A stretch of 64,000 nt of DNA, from contig NZ_LZSX01000025.1 in assembly GCF_001665835.1 (NCBI RefSeq), positions 1 to 64,000 of the forward strand. Direction: 5' to 3'. The DNA comes from Mycobacterium colombiense (GTDB lineage: Bacteria; Actinomycetota; Actinomycetes; Mycobacteriales; Mycobacteriaceae). Made by a program: the position numbers and the translations under genes. Within the stretch, counting starts at the first letter, position 1; each line of letters opens with the position of its first letter. Of this stretch, positions 54,657 through 64,000 are shown piece after piece. Below the pieces are notes generated by a model. The model had not been told where the DNA came from. It was given only the letters and a program-made list of their open reading frames with translations, and did not search any database.

Positions 54657-56598
54657 CCTGCTCCAACAGGCTGCGCCGGTAGGACTCCATCGCCACCAGG
54701 TCGCCGAACAGGGCGTGATACTCGTCGCCCTGCTCGATCGGCGACATGCGCTGCAGCTTCGACTTCACCTCGGCGATCTGCCGGCCCATCCACACCTCTT
54801 GCAGCCGGGCCAGCACGCCGCCGATGTAGCGCGGCAGCTTCTCCTCGTCGACCTGGATGGCCTCCACACCCAGCTCGCTGGCCAGACCGGCCGTCAGGGG
54901 CGACGAGGCCTGATCACGCACCGCCTCGATCCACTGCCCGCCGGTGACCCCGCTCGACGTACCCCCCGCGGTCTCGATGGCCGCGCGGATGGCCGCGTAC
55001 CCGGGATGGGTGAAGCTCTCGATGGTCAGCGTGTCGAACACCGGCCCCGCGAACGCCGGGTACTGCAGGGCCGCCTTGAGCGCCTCCCGTTGTGGCCACA
55101 GGGTGGGATCACGCGGGTCCGGACGGCCGGCGGCGGCTGCCTGGGCCGCGGCCGGTGCCGGCTCGGCCCCGCGGCGGGAGGCCTTCGGCGCGGAACCGCC
55201 GCGGGCCTGGGCGTTAGAGCTCTTGGCCTGCCTGCGCACCCGGTCGATCAGCTGCGCGACATCGTCCCAGCCGACCCACCCGGCGAGCTGGCGAGCGTAC
55301 TCGTCGCGCAGCGTGGGGTCCTTGATCTGGCTCACCATCGGCACGCAGCGGCGCAGCGCGGCAACACGGCCCTCGGCGCTGTCCAGATCCATCTCGGCGA
55401 GCGCCGAACGTATTGCGAATTCGAACAGCGGGGTTCGCCGCGCCACCAGGTCGCGCAGCGCGCCGTCGCCGGACTTCAGCCGGAGATCGCACGGATCCAT
55501 GCCGTCCGGCGCGACGGCCACGAACGACTGGCCCGCCAGGTTCTGCTCGCCGCCGAAGGCCTTGAGCGCGGCGGCCCGCCCGGCCGCGTCACCGTCGAAA
55601 ACGTAGATCAGTTCGCCGCGAAAGAAGCTGTCGTCCATCATCAGTCGGCGCAGCATCGACAGATGCTCGTCGCCGAACGCGGTGCCGCACGAGGCGACGG
55701 CCGTGGTGACCCCGCTCAGATGCATCGCCATCACGTCGGTGTAGCCCTCGACGACGACGGCTTGGTGCCCCTTGGCGATGTCGCGTTTGGCCAAGTCGAT
55801 CCCGAACATCACGTTCGACTTCTTGTACAGCAGCGTCTCGGGCGTGTTGATGTACTTGGCTTCCATCGGATCGTCGTCGAACAGCCGCCGGGCCCCGAAG
55901 CCGATCACCTCACCGGCCGAACTCCGGATGGGCCACAACAATCGGCGGTGGAAGCGGTCCATCGGTCCGCGGCGCCCCTGCCGCGACAGGCCGGCCGCTT
56001 CCAGCTCCTTGAACTCAAAGCCCTTGCGCACCAAGTGCTTTGTCAGCGAATCCCAGCCCGACGGCGCGAAGCCGCAACCGAAGCGACGGGCCGCCTCGGC
56101 GTCGAAGTTCCGCTCGGTCAGGTACTGCCGCGCCGGTGCGGCCTCGGCGGATTCCAGCGCCGCCGCATAGAACTCCGCCGCGGCCGCGTTGGCCGCGACG
56201 AGCCGGCTGCGACTGCCGCGGTCGCGCTGCACGCTGGTCGCCGGGCCGGAGTAATTGATGGTGTGGCCGATCCGGTCGGCGAGCAGTTCGACCGCCTCGA
56301 CGAAGCTGATGTGTTCGATCTTCTGGATGAACGCGTACACGTCGCCGCCCTCACCACAGCCGAAGCAGTGAAAGTGGCCGTGGTTGGGGCGGACGTGAAA
56401 CGACGGCGACTTCTCGTCGTGGAACGGACACAGGCCCTTGAGTGAATCGGCGCCGGCGCGCCGCAATTGGACGTAATCGCCGACGACTTCGTCGATGCGC
56501 ACCCGTTCGCGGATGGCCGCGATGTCGCGGTCGGGAATCCGGCCGCGCCCCCGGGCACGGCCATCGCCCTCCGCGCGTGAACCTGCCGGGCTTGACAT
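54640..56598 (-). CDS. dnaG: DNA primase DnaG
   Basis: 652 residues from the ATG at 56598. N-terminal zinc domain with CPFHDEKSPSF and CFGCGEGGD (about 57-85), TOPRIM core with VVVEGYTDVMAMH (about 280) and YVFDGDAAGRAAALKAF (about 335), and a variable C-terminal helicase-interacting domain after an Ala-rich linker (about 480-510). Synthesises RNA primers for replication. Slightly longer than the M. tuberculosis enzyme because of the linker. Confidence 0.97.
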   Translation of the reverse strand: MSSPAGSRAEGDGRARGRGRIPDRDIAAIRERVRIDEVVGDYVQLRRAGADSLKGLCPFHDEKSPSFHVRPNHGHFHCFGCGEGGDVYAFIQKIEHISFVEAVELLADRIGHTINYSGPATSVQRDRGSRSRLVAANAAAAEFYAAALESAEAAPARQYLTERNFDAEAARRFGCGFAPSGWDSLTKHLVRKGFEFKELEAAGLSRQGRRGPMDRFHRRLLWPIRSSAGEVIGFGARRLFDDDPMEAKYINTPETLLYKKSNVMFGIDLAKRDIAKGHQAVVVEGYTDVMAMHLSGVTTAVASCGTAFGDEHLSMLRRLMMDDSFFRGELIYVFDGDAAGRAAALKAFGGEQNLAGQSFVAVAPDGMDPCDLRLKSGDGALRDLVARRTPLFEFAIRSALAEMDLDSAEGRVAALRRCVPMVSQIKDPTLRDEYARQLAGWVGWDDVAQLIDRVRRQAKSSNAQARGGSAPKASRRGAEPAPAAAQAAAAGRPDPRDPTLWPQREALKAALQYPAFAGPVFDTLTIESFTHPGYAAIRAAIETAGGTSSGVTGGQWIEAVRDQASSPLTAGLASELGVEAIQVDEEKLPRYIGGVLARLQEVWMGRQIAEVKSKLQRMSPIEQGDEYHALFGDLVAMESYRRSLLEQASGDD

Positions 56599-56628
56599 CG
56601 GCTCAGTCTAAGGGCGCGACGGCGAAAG

Positions 56629-57246
56629 CTAGCCGGTACCGATGACGCCGCAGGCGACCCGGTCCATCGCGTTCTCGGTGTCCTGCGCACCGTGCAGCAT
56701 CAGCGCGGTCTTGTTGCCGGCCAGCAGGTCGTCCCGGTTGAACGAATCGGTGGTGGTGACCAGGTACGCCGAGCCGTCCTGACGGACCTCGAGCGACGCC
56801 AGATCGCCGCTTTCCGGCTTCCCGGTGTGGCCGGGCGCCTGGTAGTGACCGCCGGCGGACAGGAAGTTCCCGGGTGCACCGCCGGTGGGAGCCACCGAGT
56901 TCGGCTCGCACTTGCCGATCTCGTGCACGTGCAGGCCGTGGATGCCGGGCGTCAGGATGCCCGGCGCCGCCGTCTTCACGGTGACGGTCACGTAGCCGCC
57001 GGTGAAGTCGAAGGTCGCGGTGGCCGCCGAGCGGCCATCGGGCGTCTTCAGGTCCGCGTTGAGCGAGCCGCCGGCCGGTGCCGGGGTCGTCGTCTCACCG
57101 GAGGACGTCGGAGCGGCACTCTTCACCGGCGGGGTAGTGCCCGGCTGGGTGCTCGCATGCTGCGGTGAACTGCAGGCCGCCATGGCGACGACGGGCAGTC
57201 CCATAAAGAAGGAGGCCAAAAAGGGCGAGCCGCTGAATTTCTTCAT
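56629..57246 (-). CDS. sodC: Cu-only-type superoxide dismutase SodC lipoprotein
   Basis: 205 residues from the ATG at 57246. Signal peptide with lipobox MAAC (Cys at 25), a Thr/Pro/Ser-rich spacer, then the SOD fold: copper ligands in HGLHVHEIG (about 105-113), [11 protein letters not shown] (about 135-145) and LMLHG (about 183). The zinc-site loop His is missing and the segment between LMLHG and RVACGVIG is far shorter than in M. tuberculosis SodC. Removes superoxide at the cell surface. Not at this position in M. tuberculosis, where sodC is Rv0432; here it is between dnaG and dgt. Confidence 0.9.
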   Translation of the reverse strand: MKKFSGSPFLASFFMGLPVVAMAACSSPQHASTQPGTTPPVKSAAPTSSGETTTPAPAGGSLNADLKTPDGRSAATATFDFTGGYVTVTVKTAAPGILTPGIHGLHVHEIGKCEPNSVAPTGGAPGNFLSAGGHYQAPGHTGKPESGDLASLEVRQDGSAYLVTTTDSFNRDDLLAGNKTALMLHGAQDTENAMDRVACGVIGTG

Positions 57247-57312
57247 GTCGGGCAGCCTAACTCGCGGCGGCCCCGCCGAGTCCCGGACCGGACGACTTGA
57301 TGCCCGCCGCGA

Positions 57313-58578
57313 CTACGGCGCGGCCTGGCGGACGTCGATCCGTTCGAGCCGTCCCTCGGTGAACGAGGCGATCTGATCGACGATGACCCGCCATCTCGCG
57401 CCGTCGTCCGCCGCGGTGTTGAAGGCCGCAGCAAAGACCGGATCGAGCGTTCGGGGCGCTCCGGCATACAGCCAGTGCGCAACCCGGTGGATGCGTTCGC
57501 GCTGACCGGCTTGGGTTTCCAGATGCCGCGGATCGGACATGATGAATTGCAGCGCCAGGATTTTCAGCAAGGCGACCTCGGCACGCACCAGGTCGGGAAC
57601 CTGTAGCTCGGCCCGGTAGCGGACCAGGGGCCCTGGGCCGGCCGCCGCGCGGGTGGTGGCGATGGCGGCCGAGGCGAACCTGCCGACCAGCTCACTGGTC
57701 AACCGCTTCAGCGCGACCGAAGCGGCGAGCGTGGCGTCGTACTTGCCGACGGCGGCGACCACCGGCAGGGCGGCGAGCCGTCGCGCGGCCGCCATGAAGT
57801 CATCGGCACGCACCCGGGAGAATTCGGTCTCGCCCAGTTTGGCCAACGCGGCGGCCTCGTCGTCGTCGGCGAGCACCCGCAGGTCGATGCGTTGGGACAC
57901 CACACCGTCCTCGACGTCGTGCACCGAATACGCCACGTCGTCGGCCCAGTCCATGACCTGCGCCTCCAGGCACATCCGGCCCTCCGGCGCGCCCGCCCGA
58001 ACCCAGGCGGCCGGCTCGCGGTCGTCGTCGTAGAACCCGAACTTGCGTTGCCCTTCGCCGCGCGGCCACGGATACTTGGTGACCGCGTCCAGCGACGCGC
58101 GAGTCAGATTCAGTCCCGCGCTATTGCCTTGTTCGTCAAGGACTTTGGGCTCGAGACTGGTCAGGATTCGGAAGTTCTGGGCGTTGCCCTCGAAGCCGCC
58201 ATAATCCGTTGCGACCTCATCGAGCGCACGTTCACCGTTGTGGCCATAGGGCGGGTGGCCGATGTCGTGGGCCAGTCCCGCCAGCTCGACCAGCTCGAGG
58301 TCGCAGCCCAGCCCGATCGCCATCCCCCGCCCGATCTGGGCGACCTCGAGCGAGTGCGTCAGCCGGGTGCGCGGCGTGTCCCCTTCGCGGGGCCCGACCA
58401 CCTGGGTCTTGTCGGCCAACCGGCGCAGCGCGGCGCTGTGCAGAACGCGCGCGCGATCGCGGGCGAAGTCGGTGCGGTGCTGACCCTCGGTACCCGGCAG
58501 ACCCGCAGTCTTCGGCGCTTCGGCCACCCGTCGCTGACGGTCGAAGTCGTCGTATGGGTCGTGCTGATTCCCGGTCAC
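57313..58578 (-). CDS. dgt: dGTPase-like HD-domain triphosphohydrolase
   Basis: 421 residues from a GTG at 58578. HD metal site: RLTHSLEV (first His), [15 protein letters not shown] (H-D pair, about 112-126) and a further Asp in [12 protein letters not shown] (about 217). Family members hydrolyse dNTPs to deoxynucleoside and triphosphate. Upstream of dnaG on the same strand, as Rv2344c/Rv2343c. Confidence 0.94.
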   Translation of the reverse strand: MTGNQHDPYDDFDRQRRVAEAPKTAGLPGTEGQHRTDFARDRARVLHSAALRRLADKTQVVGPREGDTPRTRLTHSLEVAQIGRGMAIGLGCDLELVELAGLAHDIGHPPYGHNGERALDEVATDYGGFEGNAQNFRILTSLEPKVLDEQGNSAGLNLTRASLDAVTKYPWPRGEGQRKFGFYDDDREPAAWVRAGAPEGRMCLEAQVMDWADDVAYSVHDVEDGVVSQRIDLRVLADDDEAAALAKLGETEFSRVRADDFMAAARRLAALPVVAAVGKYDATLAASVALKRLTSELVGRFASAAIATTRAAAGPGPLVRYRAELQVPDLVRAEVALLKILALQFIMSDPRHLETQAGQRERIHRVAHWLYAGAPRTLDPVFAAAFNTAADDGARWRVIVDQIASFTEGRLERIDVRQAAP

Positions 58579-58666
58579 CGACGCACAGTCTGCCAGGGAA
58601 TGCCCGCCGAAGTCTGGCTCGACTCAGGGCTACTGGCGTGTGTCGTCACGGGGCTAGATTGGCCCT

Positions 58667-60658
58667 ATGCGTTGCACCGCTCGCATAATCGCCATGATCG
58701 CGACGATCCTCACGGTCGGCTTCGGCGGCAGCCTGCTCCTGGCACCGTCCGCCGGCGCGCAACCACCATTCCGGTTGGCCGACTACATCACTGATCCCGC
58801 GGGAGCCTTATCGAATTCCGGGCACAGCGCGGTCAACTCCGCCCTCAACAAGCTGTACACCGACCGCCACATCCGGCTGTGGGTGGTTTACGTCGACAAC
58901 TTCTCCGGGCAGACCGCGGCCGAATGGGCACAACGCACCGTGAGCAGCAGCGACCTGGGCGACTACGACGCGCTGCTGGCCGTCGGCACCACCAGCCGCG
59001 AATACGCGTTCCTGGTGCCCTCCACGATCAAGAGCATCAACGCAAACCAGGTCGACAAGTTGCGGCGCAACAAGATCGAGCCCGCCCTGCACAACGGGGA
59101 TTGGAGCGGAGCCGCCGTCGCGGCGGCCAACGGGCTCGACGCCTCCCCCGGTTCGTCGGGCCGGGCGGCACTGCTGGCCGTGCTGGCGGGCATCGTCGTC
59201 TCGTTGGCAGTCCTATTGCTGGTCATGCGTTATCGGGGCCGGCGCCGCCGCGCCGCGGCGTTGGCCGCGGCACGCCGGGTCGACCCCACCGACGCCGATG
59301 CGCTGGCCGCGGTGCCGCCGCAGGCGCTCGACGACCTGTCCCGCGCGCTGGTGGTGGACGTCGACAACGCGGTACGCACCAGCGCCAACGAATTGGACCT
59401 GGCGGTCAGCGAATTCGGCGAAGACCGCACCCAGCCATTCACCCAGGCCGTGACCAATGCGAAAGCTGCTCTGTCCCAGGCATTCACGATCCGCCAGCAG
59501 CTCGACGACGCGACGCCCGAGACGCCGGCGCAGCGCCGCGAGTTGCTCACCCAGGTGATCGTCTCGGCGGCGCGAGCCGACCGCGAACTGGAGTCACAGA
59601 CCGAGGCATTCGAGAAGTTGCGCGATTTGGTGATCAACGCCCCCACCCGGCTGGACTCGCTGACGCAGCAGTACGTGGAACTCACCACCCGCATCGCCCC
59701 GGCCGAGGAACGACTTGCCGCGCTGCACAAGGACTTCAGTGCCGCGGCGTTGACTTCGGTGGCCGGCAATGTCACGGCGGCCAAGGAGCGCCTGGCGTTC
59801 GCCGACCGCAACATCGGCAGCGCCCGTGAGCTTGCCGCCCAAGCCGTCAGCGGGCAGCAAGCCGGTCTGGTCGATGCGGTCCGCGCCGCCGAGTCGGCGC
59901 TGGGCCAGGCGCGCGCGCTGCTCGACGCGGTGGACAACGGCGCCAGCGACATTCAGCACGCCATTGACCGGTTGCCGTCGGTGATGACCGACATCCAAAA
60001 CGACATCGAGCGCGCAGACGAACTGCTGAAGAAGACACCGAACGCCAAAACCGCGCACCGCGGTGATCTGGTCGCGGCGCGCGACGCGGCCGTCCGGGCC
60101 GTCGAGAGCGCACGAGCCGGCGCATCCGACGATCCGTTGGGCGAGTTCAGTCAGCTGACCAAGGCCGACGCGGGCCTCAACGGGCGACTGGCCACGCTGG
60201 CCCAGGAGCAGGCCGCCGCCGAACAGCTGAACCGGTCATTGGAGCAGGCGTTGTTCACCGCGCAGTCGAGGGCGCGCGCGGTGTCGGACTACGTCGACAC
60301 GCGTCGGGGCAGCATCGGCTCCGAGGCGCGCACCCGGCTGGCCGAGGCCAGGCGGCATCTCCAAGCCGCGGAGGATAAACGGTCGACGCTGCCGACCGAG
60401 GCGATCGCCCACGCCAATGCGGCGTCGACGCTGGCCGCCACGGCTCAGTCCCTGGCCAACGACGACGTGCAACTGGCGCAGCGTGCCTATATGGGTCGCG
60501 GCGGCGGCGACATGGGCGCGATGCTCGGCGGGATCATCATCGGCAACGTCCTCAGCGGAGGCATACGGGGCGGATTCGGCGGCTGGAGCCCGACCTCTTT
60601 CGGCGGCAGCCCGAGTTCGTCCGGCGGCGGATTCATGGGCGGCGGCGGCCGATTCTGA
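58667..60658 (+). CDS. Membrane-anchored TPM-domain protein with coiled-coil and Gly-rich tail (Rv2345-like)
   Basis: 663 residues from the ATG at 58667. Signal peptide (about 1-32), TPM fold (about 36-155, YITDPAGALS, LWVVYVDNFSGQTAAEWAQRT in part, LLAVGTTSREYAFLVP), a membrane helix (about 168-188), a long Ala/Glu/Leu-rich helical region (about 190-600) and a Gly/Ser-rich C-terminus (GGGDMGAMLGG, GGGFMGGGGRF). TPM/YgcG proteins are associated with membrane or photosystem maintenance and phosphatase activity in some. Length matches Rv2345. Divergent from dgt. Confidence 0.88.
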   Translation: MRCTARIIAMIATILTVGFGGSLLLAPSAGAQPPFRLADYITDPAGALSNSGHSAVNSALNKLYTDRHIRLWVVYVDNFSGQTAAEWAQRTVSSSDLGDYDALLAVGTTSREYAFLVPSTIKSINANQVDKLRRNKIEPALHNGDWSGAAVAAANGLDASPGSSGRAALLAVLAGIVVSLAVLLLVMRYRGRRRRAAALAAARRVDPTDADALAAVPPQALDDLSRALVVDVDNAVRTSANELDLAVSEFGEDRTQPFTQAVTNAKAALSQAFTIRQQLDDATPETPAQRRELLTQVIVSAARADRELESQTEAFEKLRDLVINAPTRLDSLTQQYVELTTRIAPAEERLAALHKDFSAAALTSVAGNVTAAKERLAFADRNIGSARELAAQAVSGQQAGLVDAVRAAESALGQARALLDAVDNGASDIQHAIDRLPSVMTDIQNDIERADELLKKTPNAKTAHRGDLVAARDAAVRAVESARAGASDDPLGEFSQLTKADAGLNGRLATLAQEQAAAEQLNRSLEQALFTAQSRARAVSDYVDTRRGSIGSEARTRLAEARRHLQAAEDKRSTLPTEAIAHANAASTLAATAQSLANDDVQLAQRAYMGRGGGDMGAMLGGIIIGNVLSGGIRGGFGGWSPTSFGGSPSSSGGGFMGGGGRF

Positions 60659-60702
60659 GCAGCGCTTGACGCCGGCGATCAGCTTTTGGCTTTGCTCCGG
60701 TC

Positions 60703-61040
60703 TCAGCCCGCTGCCGGGGAATGCGGTATCACGCCCGGGGCCCGCGGGACGGTGTCACCTTCCCACCCGCTCCACACACCGTCCGCAACGGCTGTCGGGC
60801 GGGGAACGTCGGCCATCTCTTCGGAAGCTTCGGCACTGACGTCCGACTTCGGCGCCCAGTGGTCATAGTCATCTGGTGGGACAACCACGCCCCACTTGAG
60901 TGGAACCGACAGGCCACCGAGCATGCCGGACTCACCTCGAACTGCCGACACCGTGTCATCCGGCAACGGCGAACCGAGAGGCAAAAGCACCCCTGCCCCC
61001 TTCCACAGCCGATAGAGCGTTCGGGCGCTGTGGCGAATCT
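60703..61040 (-). pseudogene. C-terminal remnant of a PPE-SVP gene
   Basis: Minus-strand residues GGLSVPLKW match the GxxSVPxxW signature of the PPE-SVP group, within about 95 residues of open frame containing WAPKSDVSAEASEEMADV and ending APGVIPHSPAAG. There is no PPE N-terminal domain upstream; the intact PPE gene at 61506-62735 has its own SVP motif. It is the stump of a second PPE gene. Confidence 0.6.
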
Positions 61041-61505
61041 ATTTACACCAACCGGTCACATCGTAAGACAAAATGAAGAAAATATGCGGGAATTGCCAAT
61101 GTTCATTTTTTGGGCACGCGCTCAACCGCGGGTGATCCGTCGCCGGGTCCACGACGGCAGCCGCCGATCACCGTCGCCCGCATCGACGGCGTCGTGTGCC
61201 GATGCCCGACTCGAGGCGCCATGCGGCGGATTGCCGAACCTATATCCGTTGGCGCGCAATATTTTAGGGCTATCATCGAAGTCGCACCCCGACGGCCGGA
61301 CGAGGTTTTGCGGCGAGTCGCGGTAGTCGGTCTCGCCCGATTCGTCCCCTGAACGAGTAGACGGGCTGCGAATTTTTACAAGGCGCAACAGATGAATTCC
61401 GCCGCGCCATACAACGCTCATTGCCGCGTATGCCCGCATAACCAAAGTGTTGAATTCGCGCCCCATTGCACAACATTCACGACTGCAACAGCGGCACCGT
61501 CGCCG
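61041..61505. other. Non-coding stretch between PPE remnant and PPE gene
   Basis: About 465 bases, AT-richer than average around 61030-61110 and 61360-61400. I see no open frame with family resemblance, no RNA gene and no clear inverted terminal repeats. It may be what remains of the deleted PPE gene body or of an insertion. Confidence 0.5.
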
Positions 61506-62735
61506 CTATCCCGGGCGGTTGCGCGGAACCACCTTGGGGCGAGACCTCACCACCTGAGCCCGGGTTCCGCGGTCCTCGCCCTCGGGGCCCTTCTCGCCGA
61601 CCGGCATGGCGGCCATCGGCACGCCACTGCCCGACCCGGTAGTCGCCGCGGCGGCCGGCGCGCCAGAGCCCACGCCCGACATTGCCGGAGTGGCGATGTA
61701 GGCCGGCATCGACCCTTCCCACGCGGCGGGCACCGACATCGAGCCGATGAACCGCGCGCCACCCAGGCCCGCCGTGGCAACGCCCAAGGCGCCCAACCCC
61801 CCACCGGCCAACGGCTGCAGGTCGGATAGCGCGCTACCCGAACTGTGTGACGCACCGAGGGGCGCGCTGGTCGCGCCGACCAACGACGGCGCCAGTAACG
61901 GCGCAGCCGCGGGCGCCGCGGTGGGGCCGGCAGGACCCGCACTGTGGGCGAGCGTCGCCATGGGCGTCATCAACGCGGTGGCCGGGTACATCCCGGCCTG
62001 CGCCACCGTCGTCAACGTGGCCACCGGCGTCGACGTAAGCAACGAGACCGCCGGCGAGAGCGCCCCGAACACCGACTGCAGCTCGGAGGCGAACGCGGTC
62101 CCCAGCGAGGACAGGCCCTGGAAGAACTGCGACGCGAAACTCAGGGGCGCCGTCACCAATCCGGCCAGGCCCGCCAGGTCCGCGGATGGTGCGGCACCAC
62201 CCCCCAGCGCCGCGGGCGGCACGCTGAACTCCGGCAATGCCTGCGCCATCGATTGAGCCCCGGCGTGATAGCCCAACATCGCGGCTACATCCTGCGCCCA
62301 CATCTCGACGTATTCGAGCTCGGTCTGTGCGATGGCCGCCGTGTTGATGCCGAAGAAGTTGGTCGCGATCAGCACGAGCAGCCGGGCCCGGTTCGCGAGC
62401 ACCTGCGGCAGCGGCACGGTCGCCACCAGAGCGCCCTCGAAAGCCAGCGCCGCAATCCGGGCCTGCAGGGCAGCCACCTCTGCTTGCGCCGCGGCGATAA
62501 TCAGCCATTCCACGTAGGGCGCCGCGGCAGCGGTCATCGACATCGACGACGGCCCCGTCCAGGCGCCGCCGGCCAAATCGGAAACCGTGGTGTGAAACGA
62601 CGACGCCGAGGATGACAGCTCAACCGCCAGACCATCCCAGGCCGAGGCCGCCTCGAACAGAGGTCCGGCCCCCGGGCCGCCAAATATCAAGGCCGAGTTG
62701 ATCTCAGGAGGGAAGAACACAAACGCGGGAATCAT
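61506..62735 (-). CDS. PPE family protein, SVP subgroup
   Basis: 409 residues from the ATG at 62735; a TTG twelve bases upstream would add four residues. PPE domain (1-180) with FVFFPPEINSALIFGGPG at the start, GGAWTGPSS (about 56-64, the WxG region), YVEWL and WAQDVAAMLGYHAG. The C-terminal region ends in the SVP motif GSMSVPAAW (about 328-336). PPE proteins are exported by ESX type VII systems, usually as PE-PPE pairs; no PE gene precedes it here. Position next to glyS matches PPE40 of M. tuberculosis. Confidence 0.92.
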   Translation of the reverse strand: MIPAFVFFPPEINSALIFGGPGAGPLFEAASAWDGLAVELSSSASSFHTTVSDLAGGAWTGPSSMSMTAAAAPYVEWLIIAAAQAEVAALQARIAALAFEGALVATVPLPQVLANRARLLVLIATNFFGINTAAIAQTELEYVEMWAQDVAAMLGYHAGAQSMAQALPEFSVPPAALGGGAAPSADLAGLAGLVTAPLSFASQFFQGLSSLGTAFASELQSVFGALSPAVSLLTSTPVATLTTVAQAGMYPATALMTPMATLAHSAGPAGPTAAPAAAPLLAPSLVGATSAPLGASHSSGSALSDLQPLAGGGLGALGVATAGLGGARFIGSMSVPAAWEGSMPAYIATPAMSGVGSGAPAAAATTGSGSGVPMAAMPVGEKGPEGEDRGTRAQVVRSRPKVVPRNRPG

Positions 62736-62986
62736 TTGCAACCCCAACCGACCGAGTCAACGGCACCTACCCCGGACAGCCCGAAGTCCGCCCGCGGCCA
62801 TTAGCTATCTACTTATGCCCCAGAGGGGATCCTAAGGCACCGGCACCACGAAAGGCCGAACTTTAAACAAACCTTATTTCGCAAATCCCGCGTCAATGAT
62901 GGCGCATCGCCACCCGCGCGGGGCCTTCAGACGTGCGGCGGCGCAACGGGACAGACAATATACAAGACCGCGCCACAACTGGCCGA

Positions 62987-64000
62987 TTAACAGCCCTTCA
63001 GGCGCGCCGCCAGATAATCCGCCACGGCATTCATCGGGACGCGGTCCTGGGACATGTCGTCGCGCCGGCGCACCGTCACGGCGTTGTCCTCGAGTGAGTC
63101 GAAATCGACCGTGACGCAGAACGGCGTACCAATCTCGTCCTGGCGCCGATAACGTCGCCCGATCGCACCGGCATCGTCGAAATCGATATTCCAGAACTTG
63201 CGCAACTCGGCGGCCAAGTCCCGCGCCTTGGGACTCAGGTCGGCATGACGGGACAGCGGAAGCACCGCAGCCTTGACCGGAGCCAGGCGCGGGTCCAGAC
63301 GCAGCACCGTTCGTTTTTCCATCTTGCCCTTGGCGTTCGGGGCTTCGTCCTCCACGTAGGCGTCGACCAAGAACGCCATGAACGACCGCGTCAGGCCGGC
63401 GGCCGGCTCGATGACATAGGGCGTGTACCGGGTGTCGGTGACCTGGTCGTAGAAGGACAGGTCGACGCCGGAATGCTTTGCATGCGTCGACAAGTCGAAA
63501 TCCGTGCGGTTGGCGACGCCTTCCAACTCGCCCCACGGATTACCGGCGAAGCCGAACTTGTACTCGATGTCGACGGTGCGATCGGAGTAGTGCGACAGCT
63601 TGTCGGCGGGGTGTTCGAATAACCGTAAGTTCTCCTGATCGATGCCCAGGTCGACATACCATTGCAGCCTGGTGTCAATCCAGTACTGATGCCATTCCTT
63701 CGCGGTCGACGGCTCGACGAAGAACTCCATTTCCATTTGTTCGAACTCGCGGGTCCGGAAAATGAAGTTGCCCGGGGTGATCTCGTTGCGAAAACTCTTG
63801 CCGATCTGGCCGATACCGAACGGCGGCTTCTTACGGGCGGTCGTCACCACGTTGGCAAAGTTGACGAAGATGCCCTGCGCCGTCTCGGGGCGCAGATAGT
63901 GCAGGCCCTCCTCGGTCTCGATCGGACCCAGGTAGGTCTTGAGCATCATGTTGAACTCGCGCGGCTCGGTCCACTGGCCCGGCTCGCCGGTCTCCGGGTC
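62987..64000 (-). CDS. glyS: Glycyl-tRNA synthetase (N-terminus off window)
   Basis: C-terminal 337 residues visible; the frame is open to base 64000, so the start lies beyond the window. Class II motifs: motif 2 [25 protein letters not shown] (in part), RPETAQGIF before it, and the C-terminal anticodon-binding domain with motif 3-like FGFGRVL region represented by [16 protein letters not shown]. Eukaryote-type dimeric alpha2 GlyRS as in M. tuberculosis (Rv2357c). Charges tRNA-Gly. Confidence 0.95.
   Translation of the reverse strand, partial: DPETGEPGQWTEPREFNMMLKTYLGPIETEEGLHYLRPETAQGIFVNFANVVTTARKKPPFGIGQIGKSFRNEITPGNFIFRTREFEQMEMEFFVEPSTAKEWHQYWIDTRLQWYVDLGIDQENLRLFEHPADKLSHYSDRTVDIEYKFGFAGNPWGELEGVANRTDFDLSTHAKHSGVDLSFYDQVTDTRYTPYVIEPAAGLTRSFMAFLVDAYVEDEAPNAKGKMEKRTVLRLDPRLAPVKAAVLPLSRHADLSPKARDLAAELRKFWNIDFDDAGAIGRRYRRQDEIGTPFCVTVDFDSLEDNAVTVRRRDDMSQDRVPMNAVADYLAARLKGC

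Overview
The window is from a slow-grower-type Mycobacterium (GC-rich actinobacterium). The evidence is a PPE protein with the SVP motif, an LppP-type lipoprotein, two DUF732 secreted proteins, the trehalose sulfotransferase Stf0, UspABC, and a gene order running from the tldE/tldD pair to glyS that matches the M. tuberculosis Rv2313c-Rv2345 and Rv2357c neighbourhoods as I remember them. It is not M. tuberculosis itself: rocD is intact rather than split, and many genes here have no counterpart at these positions in that genome.

Layout. (1) 1-6330, minus strand: an Ala/Glu/Arg-rich membrane-anchored coiled-coil protein with an 84-residue super-repeat, then a tightly overlapping MoxR ATPase / DUF58 / membrane / VWA-like / VWA / tail-protein operon running off the left edge. 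(2) 6.6-12.7 kb: an accessory stretch with two methyltransferases of lower GC, a short UvrA-like ABC protein of the drug-resistance type, a HAD phosphatase and two gene remnants. (3) 12.9-18.9 kb: a ligand-binding protein, an ECF41-type sigma factor with its SDR partner gene, a CAU tRNA, a tandem DUF732 pair and an AhpD-like protein. (4) 18.9-35.4 kb: TldE/TldD, the UspABC amino-sugar importer, arginine/ornithine catabolism (ddaH-rocD-rocE with a divergent Lrp-type regulator), an ECF vitamin/metal transporter with a divergent MarR regulator, and an FHA-ABC protein with a destroyed Walker A. (5) 35.5-44.6 kb: acyl-CoA oxidase-like enzyme, NarK transporter, LppP, a 1416-residue self-contained NADPH nitrate reductase, and behind it a GlnR-box-like motif leading into an internally deleted relic of the same gene type. 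(6) 45.3-54.1 kb: a sulfur region with Stf0, a new 54-aa membrane ORF coupled to a YeiH-type permease, a decayed cysteine desulfurase, a leaderless poly-cysteine leader peptide followed by an unknown gene, cysK and cysE, and then three coupled FMN monooxygenases. (7) 54.1-64 kb: tRNA-Asn, dnaG, a SodC, dgt, a TPM-domain protein, PPE remnant, PPE gene and glyS (cut by the right edge).

How it fits together. The most striking element is the leaderless ORF at 48075-48149, which ends in six consecutive Cys codons upstream of the cysteine-synthesis operon. It reads as a cysteine-sensing attenuator. Nitrogen (nitrate uptake and reduction, arginine/ornithine use) and sulfur (sulfation, sulfate permease, cysteine synthesis, possible organosulfur monooxygenases) assimilation dominate the central 30 kb. 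No CRISPR array, intact insertion sequence, prophage or rRNA was seen.
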